This document shows, piece by piece, positions 36,438-45,400 of a stretch of 64,000 bases of DNA. Position numbers and translations under genes: made by a program. Each line of letters opens with the position of its first letter. The stretch's first letter is position 1. Origin of the DNA: Nostoc favosum CHAB5714. GTDB taxonomy: Bacteria > Cyanobacteriota > Cyanobacteriia > Cyanobacteriales > Nostocaceae. Where the stretch lies: the NCBI RefSeq assembly GCF_020829495.1, contig NZ_JAIVFQ010000016.1, forward strand, positions 55,848 through 119,847, given 5' to 3'. Below the pieces are notes generated by a model. That model was given only the letters and a program-made list of their open reading frames with translations. It was not told the origin of the DNA and ran no database searches.

Positions 36438-37997
36438 TTAGTGAGGTTCTTCTCTACTTTCTTGTTCTTCGATCGCTTCAGATTTATCTGTTAACGGCTT
36501 CACTACCCGCGCGATCGCTTCTTGAATAAAAGCTTTAATAAATTCATCTCTGCGATTAATTTGAAACTGTCGCTGCACAACTTCTGTCATTCCACCATCA
36601 CCCCAATCTTGGTCATGACGAAAATATTCAATAAAACTTTTACCAGCAATTCGCGTTAAGTAAGCTGCTGTCACACCTTGAATTGCTCTACCAATAATAA
36701 AGGTGGCAACATTGAGTTGCAAAGCTGTAGATAATAATTGAATTGCTCCTTTAACAATGCCCAAACTAGCGATGGTTTTCGCTAAAGAAAGGGCTAACTC
36801 TCGTCCCCGTTCCATATTCAATTCACAGCCGTAGACTCTGCCAATTTCCACAACCATTTGAGCATTAACAGCAGCTGTCGCTAGTAAATCTACCACTGGT
36901 ATAGGCGTAACTGATACCACGCCAGCACCAATCCATTGAAAGCGTTCTACGATTTTGTCAGCTTGACGGCGACGCTGGCCATCAATGAGTTTTCGCGCCT
37001 CGTCTCCCAATCGCAGAGATTGCAAAAGAATATTATCTGCCACCAAATCTTCACCCTCAGCCCGTAAAACAGCAGCCGTGCGCCGCAGCAAAGGGACAAT
37101 ATCGGGTTCCGGCTGGAAGGTTTCGCCAGTTTCTAGTTGTGCAGGTTGGGGATTAGCAGCGATCGCCACCACATCATTAGTAGCAATAAATCCCCGTACC
37201 CGTTGACGCAACCTTGCAAGGATAGATTCTTTATCTTCATCTGTATATAAATCAGTTTTATTGAGAACTAGAAGCGATCGCTTCCCAATTTCTGCTAATC
37301 CCCGCAACGGCTCATATTCTGAGCGCCGTAAGTCATTATCTACCACAAACAAGAGTAAATCGGCTTCCGTCGCCAGTTCTCGCGCCATTTGTTCCCGTTC
37401 CGTTCCCGCCACCCCCGCTTCTAAAATCCCTGGCGTATCCGTAATTAAAATCTTGCGTTCTAATCCCTTCAACCGCAGACAATAAGTTTCTCCCACCTGG
37501 GTTGTACCCATCGGTGCATCCACCTGACCGACCATGCGTCCCATAATCGCATTAACTAGAGAAGTTTTGCCAGCACTCCCCGTACCAAATACCACTACTT
37601 GAATTTCACCGCGTGCTAAGTTCGCTTCAATCTCTCGTGATTTACTTAATAAAGCTTGGCGTGTTACTTCATCTTGAATTTGCGCTACCTGTTGGCGCAC
37701 AGCCTGGAGAGTTGTAGAAGCAGCGTCAGATTTGTCAGCAGGAATTTGCGCCGCAGTTACTCGCTTCGGGTTGCGGCGCGATCGCTTTTCCCCAGATTGA
37801 ATCACCAATACATAATAGACAAAAGCGGCAACCAACGCTCCAATGAGGACAATCAGCAGCAACAGCAGCAAATTGCCTAGCAACGGCGAATAGGACAATT
37901 GCCAATAGAGGCGCGATAGAGAATCAATTACCCATAGGGCTAGTCCCAAAATGACAATCAGACCAACAATCAGCGTTACTATGCGTGACAGAGGCAT
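36438..37997 (-). CDS. Membrane GTPase of the YcjF/DUF697 group
   Basis: A 519-residue protein with two N-terminal membrane segments (IVTLIVGLIVILGLALWVIDSL and LLLLLLIVLIGALVAAFVYYVLV), a GTPase domain with GTGSAGKTSLVNAIMG, DTPGI, NKTD, and a C-terminal hydrophobic DUF697-like domain (VSVTPIPVVDLLATAAVNAQMVVEIGRVYG...). The intact G motifs distinguish it from the 24793 protein. Such proteins are common in cyanobacteria; the role is unknown, perhaps in envelope or thylakoid organisation. Confidence 0.87.
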   Translation of the reverse strand: MPLSRIVTLIVGLIVILGLALWVIDSLSRLYWQLSYSPLLGNLLLLLLIVLIGALVAAFVYYVLVIQSGEKRSRRNPKRVTAAQIPADKSDAASTTLQAVRQQVAQIQDEVTRQALLSKSREIEANLARGEIQVVVFGTGSAGKTSLVNAIMGRMVGQVDAPMGTTQVGETYCLRLKGLERKILITDTPGILEAGVAGTEREQMARELATEADLLLFVVDNDLRRSEYEPLRGLAEIGKRSLLVLNKTDLYTDEDKESILARLRQRVRGFIATNDVVAIAANPQPAQLETGETFQPEPDIVPLLRRTAAVLRAEGEDLVADNILLQSLRLGDEARKLIDGQRRRQADKIVERFQWIGAGVVSVTPIPVVDLLATAAVNAQMVVEIGRVYGCELNMERGRELALSLAKTIASLGIVKGAIQLLSTALQLNVATFIIGRAIQGVTAAYLTRIAGKSFIEYFRHDQDWGDGGMTEVVQRQFQINRRDEFIKAFIQEAIARVVKPLTDKSEAIEEQESREEPH

Positions 37998-38186
37998 GGC
38001 TGGGAAATATTAGTGGATATTCAGTAGGCAGATGCTTCTGATTTTAATAGTTTCAGTATTTTTTACCAGAGTAGTCAGAAGCAGCTTTTGATTCAACCAA
38101 GAACGCTCATCTCCTTGAGTAACAAAATTTTAAATCTTGCACTGCGTTTCTAGCCCACCTCGGAATTCATTCCGAGTCTCATAGCT

Positions 38187-38280
38187 GAAGTCCACTCAAG
38201 TGGACTGAATTGCTTGTTTAGTCCACTTGAGTGGACTTTCGCTCTCAGCCCAGAACTGAAGTTCTGGGCGGGATGTTGTT
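38187..38280. repeat. Palindromes built on GTCCACTTGAGTGGAC
   Basis: AAGTCCACTCAAGTGGACT and GTCCACTTGAGTGGAC, followed by CCCAGAACTGAAGTTCTGGG. They form adjacent hairpins in the 600-bp spacer before 38597. Confidence 0.7.
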
Positions 38281-38288
38281 CAGATTTC

Positions 38289-38464
38289 ACAACCAAACCA
38301 CGAGGTATTGGTACTGGTTTGGGGCTAGCGATGCCTGCGGCGGGCTATTCGGCGTCGCACATCAGATTGTGGTAGAAAAACATCAGGGTAAAATAACTTG
38401 CCAATCTGAGTTGAATCGAGGTACAGAGTTTGTGTTGGCTCTACCCACCGCAGGTATCGCTTAA
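38289..38464 (+). pseudogene. Frameshifted histidine kinase C-terminal fragment with insert
   Basis: One frame reads TTKPRGIGTGLGLA; after about 30 bp (38328-38360, ATGCCTGCGGCGGGCTATTC core) the adjacent frame continues HQIVVEKHQGKITCQSELNRGTEFVLALPT to a stop. The insert resembles small dispersed repeats of Nostoc and shifts the frame. No upstream kinase sequence remains. Confidence 0.8.
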
Positions 38465-38596
38465 CCGATTTATCATCCTTAAGCTAGTAGCTTTTGAAAT
38501 TTTATTCGTTCATTATAAAGCTTGCGTTTTCTAACTTTTTAGTGGACTTACGCCAGTTTTGGCAACTTTTTTGAGAACAAAGAGAGAAACAAACTT

Positions 38597-39121
38597 ATGG
38601 GACTTTTCGATCAAATTCTTGGTGCTGTTGCTAATCCCAATCAACAGGGTAGCTTAGGTCAATTGGGAAGTATTGTTAACACTGTACAGCAGTTGAGCGA
38701 TCGCACTGGCACAAACCCGTCTACCATCCAATCAGTTTTATCAATAGTCGGTAGTCAAGTGCGTTCTGCTTTACAACAAAAGCAAGCCACAGATGGTAAT
38801 GAAGCCGCACAAAGTCTAGTTAATCAATATGCTGGGACTTCACCTAACCCCCAAGCCGTCAATTCGCTGTTTTCTCCTCAGATACAACAACAGGTAGCTC
38901 AGGTTGCTGCCGGGCGCACTGGATTGGATGCTGGTATGGTTCAACAATTGCTGCCTTTAGCAGTACCTTTAGTACTGAATTTTTTGCAATCAGGTGCAAA
39001 TGCTCAAAATCCGCAAGCTGGCGGGAATTCTGTACTGAATTCTTTCTTGGATGCTGACGGCGATGGTGATGTCGATATCGCTGATGCCATCCAAATGGCT
39101 AGTCGATATATGCAAAGGTAA
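38597..39121 (+). CDS. DUF937-like protein with an EF-hand-like loop
   Basis: A 174-residue, Gln/Ala/Asn-rich protein: MGLFDQILGAVANPNQQGSLGQL, repeated amphipathic helices as in DUF937, then DADGDGDVDIADAIQMASRYMQR, an EF-hand-like Ca2+-binding loop, at the C-terminus. No signal peptide. The function is unknown; Ca2+ binding is inferred from the DxDxDxD loop. Confidence 0.8.
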   Translation: MGLFDQILGAVANPNQQGSLGQLGSIVNTVQQLSDRTGTNPSTIQSVLSIVGSQVRSALQQKQATDGNEAAQSLVNQYAGTSPNPQAVNSLFSPQIQQQVAQVAAGRTGLDAGMVQQLLPLAVPLVLNFLQSGANAQNPQAGGNSVLNSFLDADGDGDVDIADAIQMASRYMQR

Positions 39122-39129
39122 CACTTCTT

Positions 39130-39222
39130 AACCCCCACTCCCCACTCCCCGCTCCTAACTCCTAACTCCTAACTCCTAACTCCCCACTCCCCACTCCCCA
39201 CTCCCCACTCCCCACTCCCTTA
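39130..39222. repeat. Heptamer repeats CCACTCC and TAACTCC
   Basis: Interleaved runs of TAACTCC and CCACTCC just after the stop of the previous gene. Confidence 0.88.
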
Positions 39223-39308
39223 GACATCGGCAATTAGCCCTTGCTAGATATTTAGCTAAGACATAGGCTGAGAAGATGAGAAATTTGCAAATATAAATCA
39301 GACAGTCT

Positions 39309-39863
39309 ATGTCTAAATTTTTTGACTGTATTACCGAGCAACTGCAAGACTTTATTGCAGCCCAACACCTTTTCTTTGTTGGCTCTGCACCCTTGAGTCC
39401 TACGGGTCATGTTAACCTCTCTCCTAAAGGTTTAGACTGTTTTCGCATCCTCTCTCCCAACCGAGTAGGTTACGTAGACCTTACAGGTAGTGGTAACGAA
39501 ACATCAGCCCACTTGCAAGAGAATGGGCGAATAACCTTCATGTTTTGCGCCTTTGAGGAACCCGCCTGTATATTGCGTCTTTACGGTCAAGGAAAGACGA
39601 TTTTACCGAGTTCTCCAGATTGGGACTCCTTGTACTCTTTGTTTGTGCCGATGCCTGGAACTCGTCAAATTATCGTCGCCGACATTGAAAAAATACAGAC
39701 TTCCTGTGGTTTTGGCGTACCACTTTATGAATATCAAGGTCAGCGCCAGACTTTAGTAAACTGGGCTAGTAAAAGAGGTGAAGAGGGAGTTCGAGAATAT
39801 CAACAACAAAAAAATCTCGTCAGCATTGACGGTTTACCCACACCACTGAGTAAATTATCTTAA
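39309..39863 (+). CDS. Pyridoxamine 5'-phosphate oxidase family protein
   Basis: A 184-residue flavin-binding split-barrel protein. HLFFVGSAPLSPTGHVNLSPKG and GYVDLTGSGNETSAHLQENGRITFMFCAFEEPACILRLYGQG match PPOX-type FMN proteins, which are often of undefined substrate and not PdxH itself. The acetyltransferase gene begins 32 bp after the stop, so the two are probably an operon. Confidence 0.88.
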   Translation: MSKFFDCITEQLQDFIAAQHLFFVGSAPLSPTGHVNLSPKGLDCFRILSPNRVGYVDLTGSGNETSAHLQENGRITFMFCAFEEPACILRLYGQGKTILPSSPDWDSLYSLFVPMPGTRQIIVADIEKIQTSCGFGVPLYEYQGQRQTLVNWASKRGEEGVREYQQQKNLVSIDGLPTPLSKLS

Positions 39864-39895
39864 ATTTTACAAAAACGGACTTTGTAGCATGAGTT

Positions 39896-40402
39896 ATGGA
39901 TTATTCTATTCGTCCACTCAGACAAGAAGATGAGCCTTTCCTTTGGCGAATGCTTTACGAAGCAGCCCATCTGGTAGAAGAAGGTAATTTGACAGTGCAG
40001 GATGCAATAAATAATCCTGATTTAGCAAAATATGTTAAAGATTGGGGACATAAAGATGATAGCGGCTTTGTCGCTATTTTAGAAAGTAGTAATCAACCAG
40101 TAGGAGCGGCATGGCTGCGTCTATTGACAGGTGAAAATAAAGGATATGGCTATGTTAATGATCAAACTCCTGAACTAGCTATTGCCATTCTTCCTCAACA
40201 TAGAAATAAAGGTATAGGAACGCAGTTACTCACACATTTGTTAGCAACAGCTAAAACATCTTATCCATCAATATCACTTAGTACCAGAGCGACAAATCCA
40301 GCTGTAGGTTTATATAAACGATTTGGCTGGGAAGTTCTTGCTCACAGTGAGACAATCAATCGAGTTGGTAGCATCTCTTTTAAGATGAAAATTGATTTTT
40401 AA
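39896..40402 (+). CDS. GNAT-family N-acetyltransferase
   Basis: A 168-residue acetyltransferase: VGAAWLRLL, ELAIAILPQHRNKGIGTQLLTHLLA (acetyl-CoA loop HRNKGIG) and LSTRATNPAVGLYKRFGWEVLAHSETI. It follows the PPOX-type gene closely. Substrate unknown. Confidence 0.9.
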   Translation: MDYSIRPLRQEDEPFLWRMLYEAAHLVEEGNLTVQDAINNPDLAKYVKDWGHKDDSGFVAILESSNQPVGAAWLRLLTGENKGYGYVNDQTPELAIAILPQHRNKGIGTQLLTHLLATAKTSYPSISLSTRATNPAVGLYKRFGWEVLAHSETINRVGSISFKMKIDF

Positions 40403-40439
40403 GCTCAAAGCTCGTCAATTGTAGGGAGTGTAAATAAGA

Positions 40440-40477
40440 AAGCCGCCAAAGCGATCGCAGCTTGCAAGCGGCTTTTT
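40440..40477 (+). terminator. Bidirectional intrinsic terminator
   Basis: AAGCCGC (40440-40446) pairs with GCGGCTTTTT (40468-40477) around a loop with GCGATCGC, with A/T runs on both sides. It separates the acetyltransferase from the convergent small membrane gene. Confidence 0.75.
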
Positions 40478-40530
40478 CGTGTAACATCACAATAGTTGTG
40501 AAATCTCTATCTTCATTTGGAATTTTGCTT

Positions 40531-40707
40531 TTATGAGCCTTTAGGATCGGTGTCACCACCAATTATTACTTGGAACAAGTTTCCTAGTAAAGAGAAAAAT
40601 GCCGAAACGAACACTATCAGCATTAGACTAGCAAGGGCAGCAAAAGGAGAGATGATGAATAAGAGTAAGAGTGCAAGCATCAAAATCGTTAGTAATGTCT
40701 TATTCAT
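40531..40707 (-). CDS. Small membrane protein, 58 residues
   Basis: MNKTLLTILMLALLLLFIISPFAALASLMLIVFVSAFFSLLGNLFQVIIGGDTDPKGS: two hydrophobic helices and a hydrophilic C-terminus. ATG 40707 has AAAGG upstream; a GTG at 40716 would add three residues. No homologue recognised. Confidence 0.6.
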   Translation of the reverse strand: MNKTLLTILMLALLLLFIISPFAALASLMLIVFVSAFFSLLGNLFQVIIGGDTDPKGS

Positions 40708-40846
40708 CTTTTTCACCTTTTATAGTTGCTACTCTCAAGCTAACCAGCTAAGTCATGAACTTGACCACAGTCAATAGAAGGAATTATTCTTAGTTCTCTG
40801 GTAAGATTTTGAAACCAAATTGAGCGCCAAAGTCTAATTTATAATC

Positions 40847-40993
40847 CAATACCGTTCAGTTAGCCATAAAAAACCTTAACCTGTGTAGGTTGGGTTGAGG
40901 AACGAAACCCAACATCAGGCATTAAGCATTATAATTGTTGGGTAACGCATTGCCTCAACCCAACCTACGATTATCTTTAACCCAAGCGTATTG
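40847..40993. repeat. MITE-like element, family 2, with 10-bp target duplication
   Basis: CAATACCGTTCAGTTAG at the left, TTAACCCAAGCGTATTG at the right; the interior is a strong hairpin (AGGTTGGGTTGAGG... CCTCAACCCAACCT). ATTTATAATC repeats at 40837-40846 and 40994-41003, so the insertion is at the 3' end of arfB. Confidence 0.88.
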
Positions 40994-41001
40994 ATTTATA
41001 A

Positions 41002-41418
41002 TCAATAATCTGTCACTTGCCCTCTGTTAGACTTAACCTGTCCGCGCTTAGTTTTGTAGTCAACGCGCTTTCTTTGAGAACTGCGAGTTGGTTTCGTGGG
41101 TTTGCGTTTTATCGTCACTACAACTGCGCTTTGAATGAGTTCTTGAAGTCGTTTCAAAGCTGACTCCCGATTGTTCTCTTGGCTTCGGTGTTCCTGCGCT
41201 TTGATTACAACAACTCCGTCCTGGGTGATGCGTCGATCATTCAGCTTTAAAAGCTGTTCTTTATAATAATCGGGTAATGATGAAGCCGCAATATCGAAGC
41301 GCAAGTGAATCGCAGTGGAAACCTTATTCACATTTTGGCCTCCTGCTCCTTGCGAACGAATTGCACTAATTTCAATCTCACTCTGTGGGATAATAACTTT
41401 GTTGGAAATTTGCAGCAT
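41002..41418 (-). CDS. arfB: Alternative ribosome rescue factor ArfB (YaeJ-type)
   Basis: A 138-residue peptidyl-tRNA hydrolase of stalled ribosomes: IRSQGAGGQNVNKVSTAIHLRF, with GGQ at 26-28 as in release factors, and a basic C-terminal tail rich in Arg/Lys (RKPTKPTRSSQRKRVDYKTKRGQVKSNR) that probes the mRNA channel. The terminal 10-bp duplication of a repeat element overlaps its stop codon. Length and motif are typical; confidence is high. Confidence 0.92.
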   Translation of the reverse strand: MLQISNKVIIPQSEIEISAIRSQGAGGQNVNKVSTAIHLRFDIAASSLPDYYKEQLLKLNDRRITQDGVVVIKAQEHRSQENNRESALKRLQELIQSAVVVTIKRKPTKPTRSSQRKRVDYKTKRGQVKSNRGQVTDY

Positions 41419-41465
41419 TACTCACAAGGTAAAAGAGGAACTTTTCAATTTAGGATAAAAATCCT

Positions 41466-41720
41466 TTACTCAGTTTCTTCGGGAGAATCTATTACTACGT
41501 CTTGGTCTTTATTGTTGTCCAAATTCACCTCTAAAGTCTTTCCTTCTATTGTCACTTTATCACCCGGTACTAGTCGCCGCCCTCGTCGGGTTTCTAGCAT
41601 ACCGTTTACTTGGACATCGCCACCTTGAATCATCAGCTTGGCTTGTCCTCCACTTGGCACTATACCCATCAACTTTAAATATTGATTTAACTTAATTGTG
41701 TTGTCTCTGATTTTCTTCAT
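41466..41720 (-). CDS. S4-domain RNA-binding protein
   Basis: An 84-residue protein with the S4 pattern LNQYLKLMGIVPSGGQAKLMIQGGDVQVNGMLETRRGRRLVPGDKVTIEGKTLEV. Free-standing S4 proteins (YbcJ/RlbP group) bind structured RNA or the ribosome. It lies upstream of arfB on the same strand, 47 bp apart, and may be co-transcribed with that rescue factor. Confidence 0.88.
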   Translation of the reverse strand: MKKIRDNTIKLNQYLKLMGIVPSGGQAKLMIQGGDVQVNGMLETRRGRRLVPGDKVTIEGKTLEVNLDNNKDQDVVIDSPEETE

Positions 41721-41840
41721 AGTAAATAAAACTACATCATCTTAATTGTATCGTGGCGCGATCAAGGCAAAGCGTGAATATATTGCGCCACATAATCACC
41801 TAAGTACAGTATTTCATTAATTCGTTGCGAATTAAATTTG

Positions 41841-41961
41841 CCAATGCGTTGCCTGACAATGCCAATGTGTCGCCTGAGAATGCCAATGCGTCGCCTGACA
41901 ATGCCAATGCGTCGCCTGACAATGCCAATGCGTTGCCTGACAATGCCAATGCGCCGCCCTG
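41841..41961. repeat. Tandem array of 21-bp units
   Basis: Five complete units of the form CCAATGCGTCGCCTGACAAT(G) plus a truncated one. The 40 bp before it (AAGTACAGTATTTCATTAATTC...) match those before the 14539 array. Confidence 0.93.
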
Positions 41962-42024
41962 TATTTAAAAATGCTACTGCTTAAATAAACCAGGACTTAT
42001 GTACAAGGAATGGAAAATCGAACC

Positions 42025-42131
42025 ACAGAGAAGCCAGTGCGCCCTTGCGGTTCCCCGACTTGAAGCAACTGGCGCGACGCAGAGAAGCCAGTGCGCCCTT
42101 GCGGTTCCCCGACTTGAAGCAACTGGCGCGA
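42025..42131. repeat. Direct repeat, about 53 bp twice
   Basis: AGAGAAGCCAGTGCGCCC... GCAACTGGCGCGAC occurs twice in tandem; a reverse-complement copy with an extra inserted palindrome lies at about 11139-11215. Confidence 0.88.
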
Positions 42132-42230
42132 CACGGAGGAATAAGAGTTTGAGAGGTTTTTTGCGTAAGTCCTATAAACTTTTAGAACGAAAATCAACGT
42201 TTGGGCTGATTTTACTAATTGGCTGTTGTG

Positions 42231-42345
42231 CAATACTTTTCGGATAAGCCTAACAATCTTCCTTTTGGTCTGAAAAAAGCTTAAAGGATAAGGGATAAAG
42301 GTAAATTTAAACCCTTTGCCTTTCCTGCTTAACCGAAAAGTATTA
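42231..42345. repeat. MITE-like element, family 2, arms changed together
   Basis: CAATACTTTTCGGATAAG at the left and CTTAACCGAAAAGTATTA at the right. Both arms share CTTTTCGG where other copies have CAGTTCAG, so arm changes are matched. Target duplication is partly decayed (GGCTGTTGTG/GGCTATGGCG). Confidence 0.82.
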
Positions 42346-42478
42346 GGCTATGGCGATCGCTATGACAAAAAGCTGTGATGCCAGTTTATTATCTATAATG
42401 TTGATCGACAAAACTGCCAGATATAGGCGAACAAACTAGTCTGGAAGGTTATTTTAGTATGTTCAGGGGACTGGATCT

Positions 42479-45400
42479 ATGATTAAGCTCGGTTTATTGG
42501 TACAGTCCCAGAATAACTATTTGGGTATAGGAAAAGTTACGGAAATATCTGATACCAATGCAAACGTTGAGTATTTCTGCTCCATAGGGCAACGTCTGCA
42601 AAAAACTTTACCTTTAAATTCGCTCTCTCAGGTCAGGCTTGAACCCCAGGCTCGATGCTATATTAAGTCCCAAACCCAGGATAAATGGATAGTTGGCAGA
42701 GTTTTCATCTGGGATGAAGATACAGAAATGTATCAAATTGATTTACCAGATAAGAAAACTGCGATCGCATCTGAAGAAGACATTTACGTTCGTTGTAATC
42801 TACCGAACACAGACCCCATCGAAACTCTGGCGATGAAGGGTCACGAAACGCCCTACTTCCACGACAAAAGATTGGCTTTCGTCAAATCCTTGATTAAGCA
42901 ACGCGCTGTCAGTCGTGGGATGACAGGACTAATTTCGGCAAATATTAATCTTTATCCTCACCAAGTTGAAGTTGTGCGGCGGGTACTGGAAGATCCAATT
43001 CAACGTTACTTGCTAGCAGATGAGGTGGGACTCGGAAAAACCATCGAAGCAGGTGCGATTCTGCGTCAATTTCTTCTCGATGAACCGAAAAAAGGTGCGG
43101 TGGTGATAGTTCCGCAATATTTGCTCAAACAATGGCGAACTGAGTTAGAAAACAAGTTTTACATTTCCCACTTCCCTAAACGGGTAGCGGTGCTGGCGGT
43201 TGAAGATATCCATAAAATCAACCTGAAAGCGAAGATAGGCTGCTTAATTTTAGATGAAGCCCATCATATTGCAGCAATGGCGACCTCTAAGGATGCAGCA
43301 GTACGCCAGCGTTTTCAGACTTGCAAAGAACTTGCTCATAAAAGCGATCGCTTACTCTTATTATCTGCCACTCCTGTTCTCAACCATGAGCAAGATTTTC
43401 TGGCTATGTTGCACTTGCTCGACCCGACAACCTATAAACTTGGTGATTTAGCAGGTTTTCGCGCCAAAGTTGAAAGCCGTCAGCAAATTGGTAAAGTTCT
43501 CCTTTCTTTTAAAGAAGATGCGGAACCCCTTGTTCTCAAAAGCAACTTGCAGCAACTACGAAACCTCTTTGCTGAGGATGAGTATTTACTGAAGCTGGCG
43601 GATGATTTAGAAAATTTACCAGCAAATTCTACCGAGCAAGAGCAAATCCTGCAAGCGATTCGTGTCCACGTCAGCGATATCTATCGACTACACCGGCGAA
43701 TGCTTCGCAACCGTCGCGCTGCGGTGGAGGATGTGATATTTGACCGCAATTTTACGCCGAAAGAAGAGTATGATTTAGACGAGCGATCGCTTGATATCCA
43801 CCAACTGCTCAATCAATGGCGTAGTGTTGCCCCTGGTGAAAAGCAATATCAGCGAATTTTTCTGTTGTTATTCCTAGCTTCTGGTACTTGGTTAGGGATT
43901 TTAGAGCAGGTAATTACCGCCCGGTTAACTGGTAAACCTCATGCTAAACTCATCCACGAGTTTAGAGAAGATGATATTCGCCTATTAACTACAACCCTCA
44001 AATTCTCAGGCGAAGAAGAGATTCTGCAATCCTTGCTAAAAATTATTCGTCAACCTCAAGAGGACGGACAACGGACAGAGAATTTGAAAACAGTGCTGGT
44101 GAATCAGCTAGGTACATACTTCAAAATTCCCGCAAACGTTCGGAAGAATCAAAAGGAATTCATCACGAGGATACAGCAGAGAATCAAGAGACCAATTACT
44201 GGCGATATTCTGCCCAAATTTGTTGTATTTACCAGTTTTGTGCAAACTTGTGGTGAAATCGTCCGGTATTTATCTGATAGCTTTGGTGCAGAGACAGTAG
44301 CCAGCCATCAATTTGGAGAATCACCAGACAAGGTTGAGGAAGGCTTAAATAGGTTCAAGAATAACCCAAACTGCTTTATTCTAGTATGCGATCGCTCTGG
44401 AGAAGAAGGACGTAACCTCCAGTTTGCCGATTGGTTAATTCATTTTGACCTTCCTTGGTCGCCTAATCAATTAGAACAGAGAATTGGCAGACTTGACCGC
44501 ATTGGCAGCAAAATTGGAGTCCAATCTAGTGCCTTAATTGGCCCCTACTTGGAAGATAGCCCTCACAATGCTTGGTATAAAGTATTGAAAGATGGGTTTG
44601 GTATATTCCAACAATCAATTGCCAGTCTCCAGTTTTATGTGGATGAGAAACTTGCAGAATTAGAAACAGTTTTGTTTCAATCAAGTGCTGCTGGATTGTT
44701 AGAGATGATTTTGCCAATTCAACAGCAAATTGAAGCTGAAATAGCAAAAATTAGCGAACAGAATGCTCTAGATGAAATTGACGCTAACGATGAAATTGCC
44801 ACCGAGTATTTTCAAGATTTAGATAATTACGATGCTTGTCATTTAGAAATTAAACGAGCAATTGAAGGCTGGATTTGTGACGCGCTGGGATTCAGAGGAC
44901 TCAATAATCCAGATTCATCAGAGATGCGACGTTATCAACCGACAACGCGGACATTGGTTCCCATAAATGACTTAAAAAACCGTTTTGCTGAGAGTTCCCT
45001 AGACCAATTTGGTACTTATAATCGCAGGGTAGCAAACCAGAATGCTGGTATTAAACTCTTTCGAGTTGGGGAAGGATTTATTGAAGCACTCTGGAACTAT
45101 ATAAACTGGGATGACCGAGGTGAAGCCTTTGCGATGTGGCGCACTGATGCATCTTGGGACTCTAAAGAAGGAAAGGAGTGGTTCGGTTTCCAATGCAATT
45201 ATGTAGTCGAAGCAAATTTAAGAATTGCCAAACAAGTTTTACTAGATAACAAACTAGATAATTCTCAATTCAAAAACTTGCAGCGACGTGTCGATGCTCT
45301 ATTTCCACCAATTATAGAAACTATCTATGTTGATGGTCGCAAGGAGCCAATACGCACTGTTGAAGATAAAGCGCTCTTAAGTATCCTGCAACGTCCATAT

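Noticed and set aside
41999..42247. 82-residue forward ORF
   Set aside because: Built from the duplicated 53-bp repeat; the translation has no coding character.
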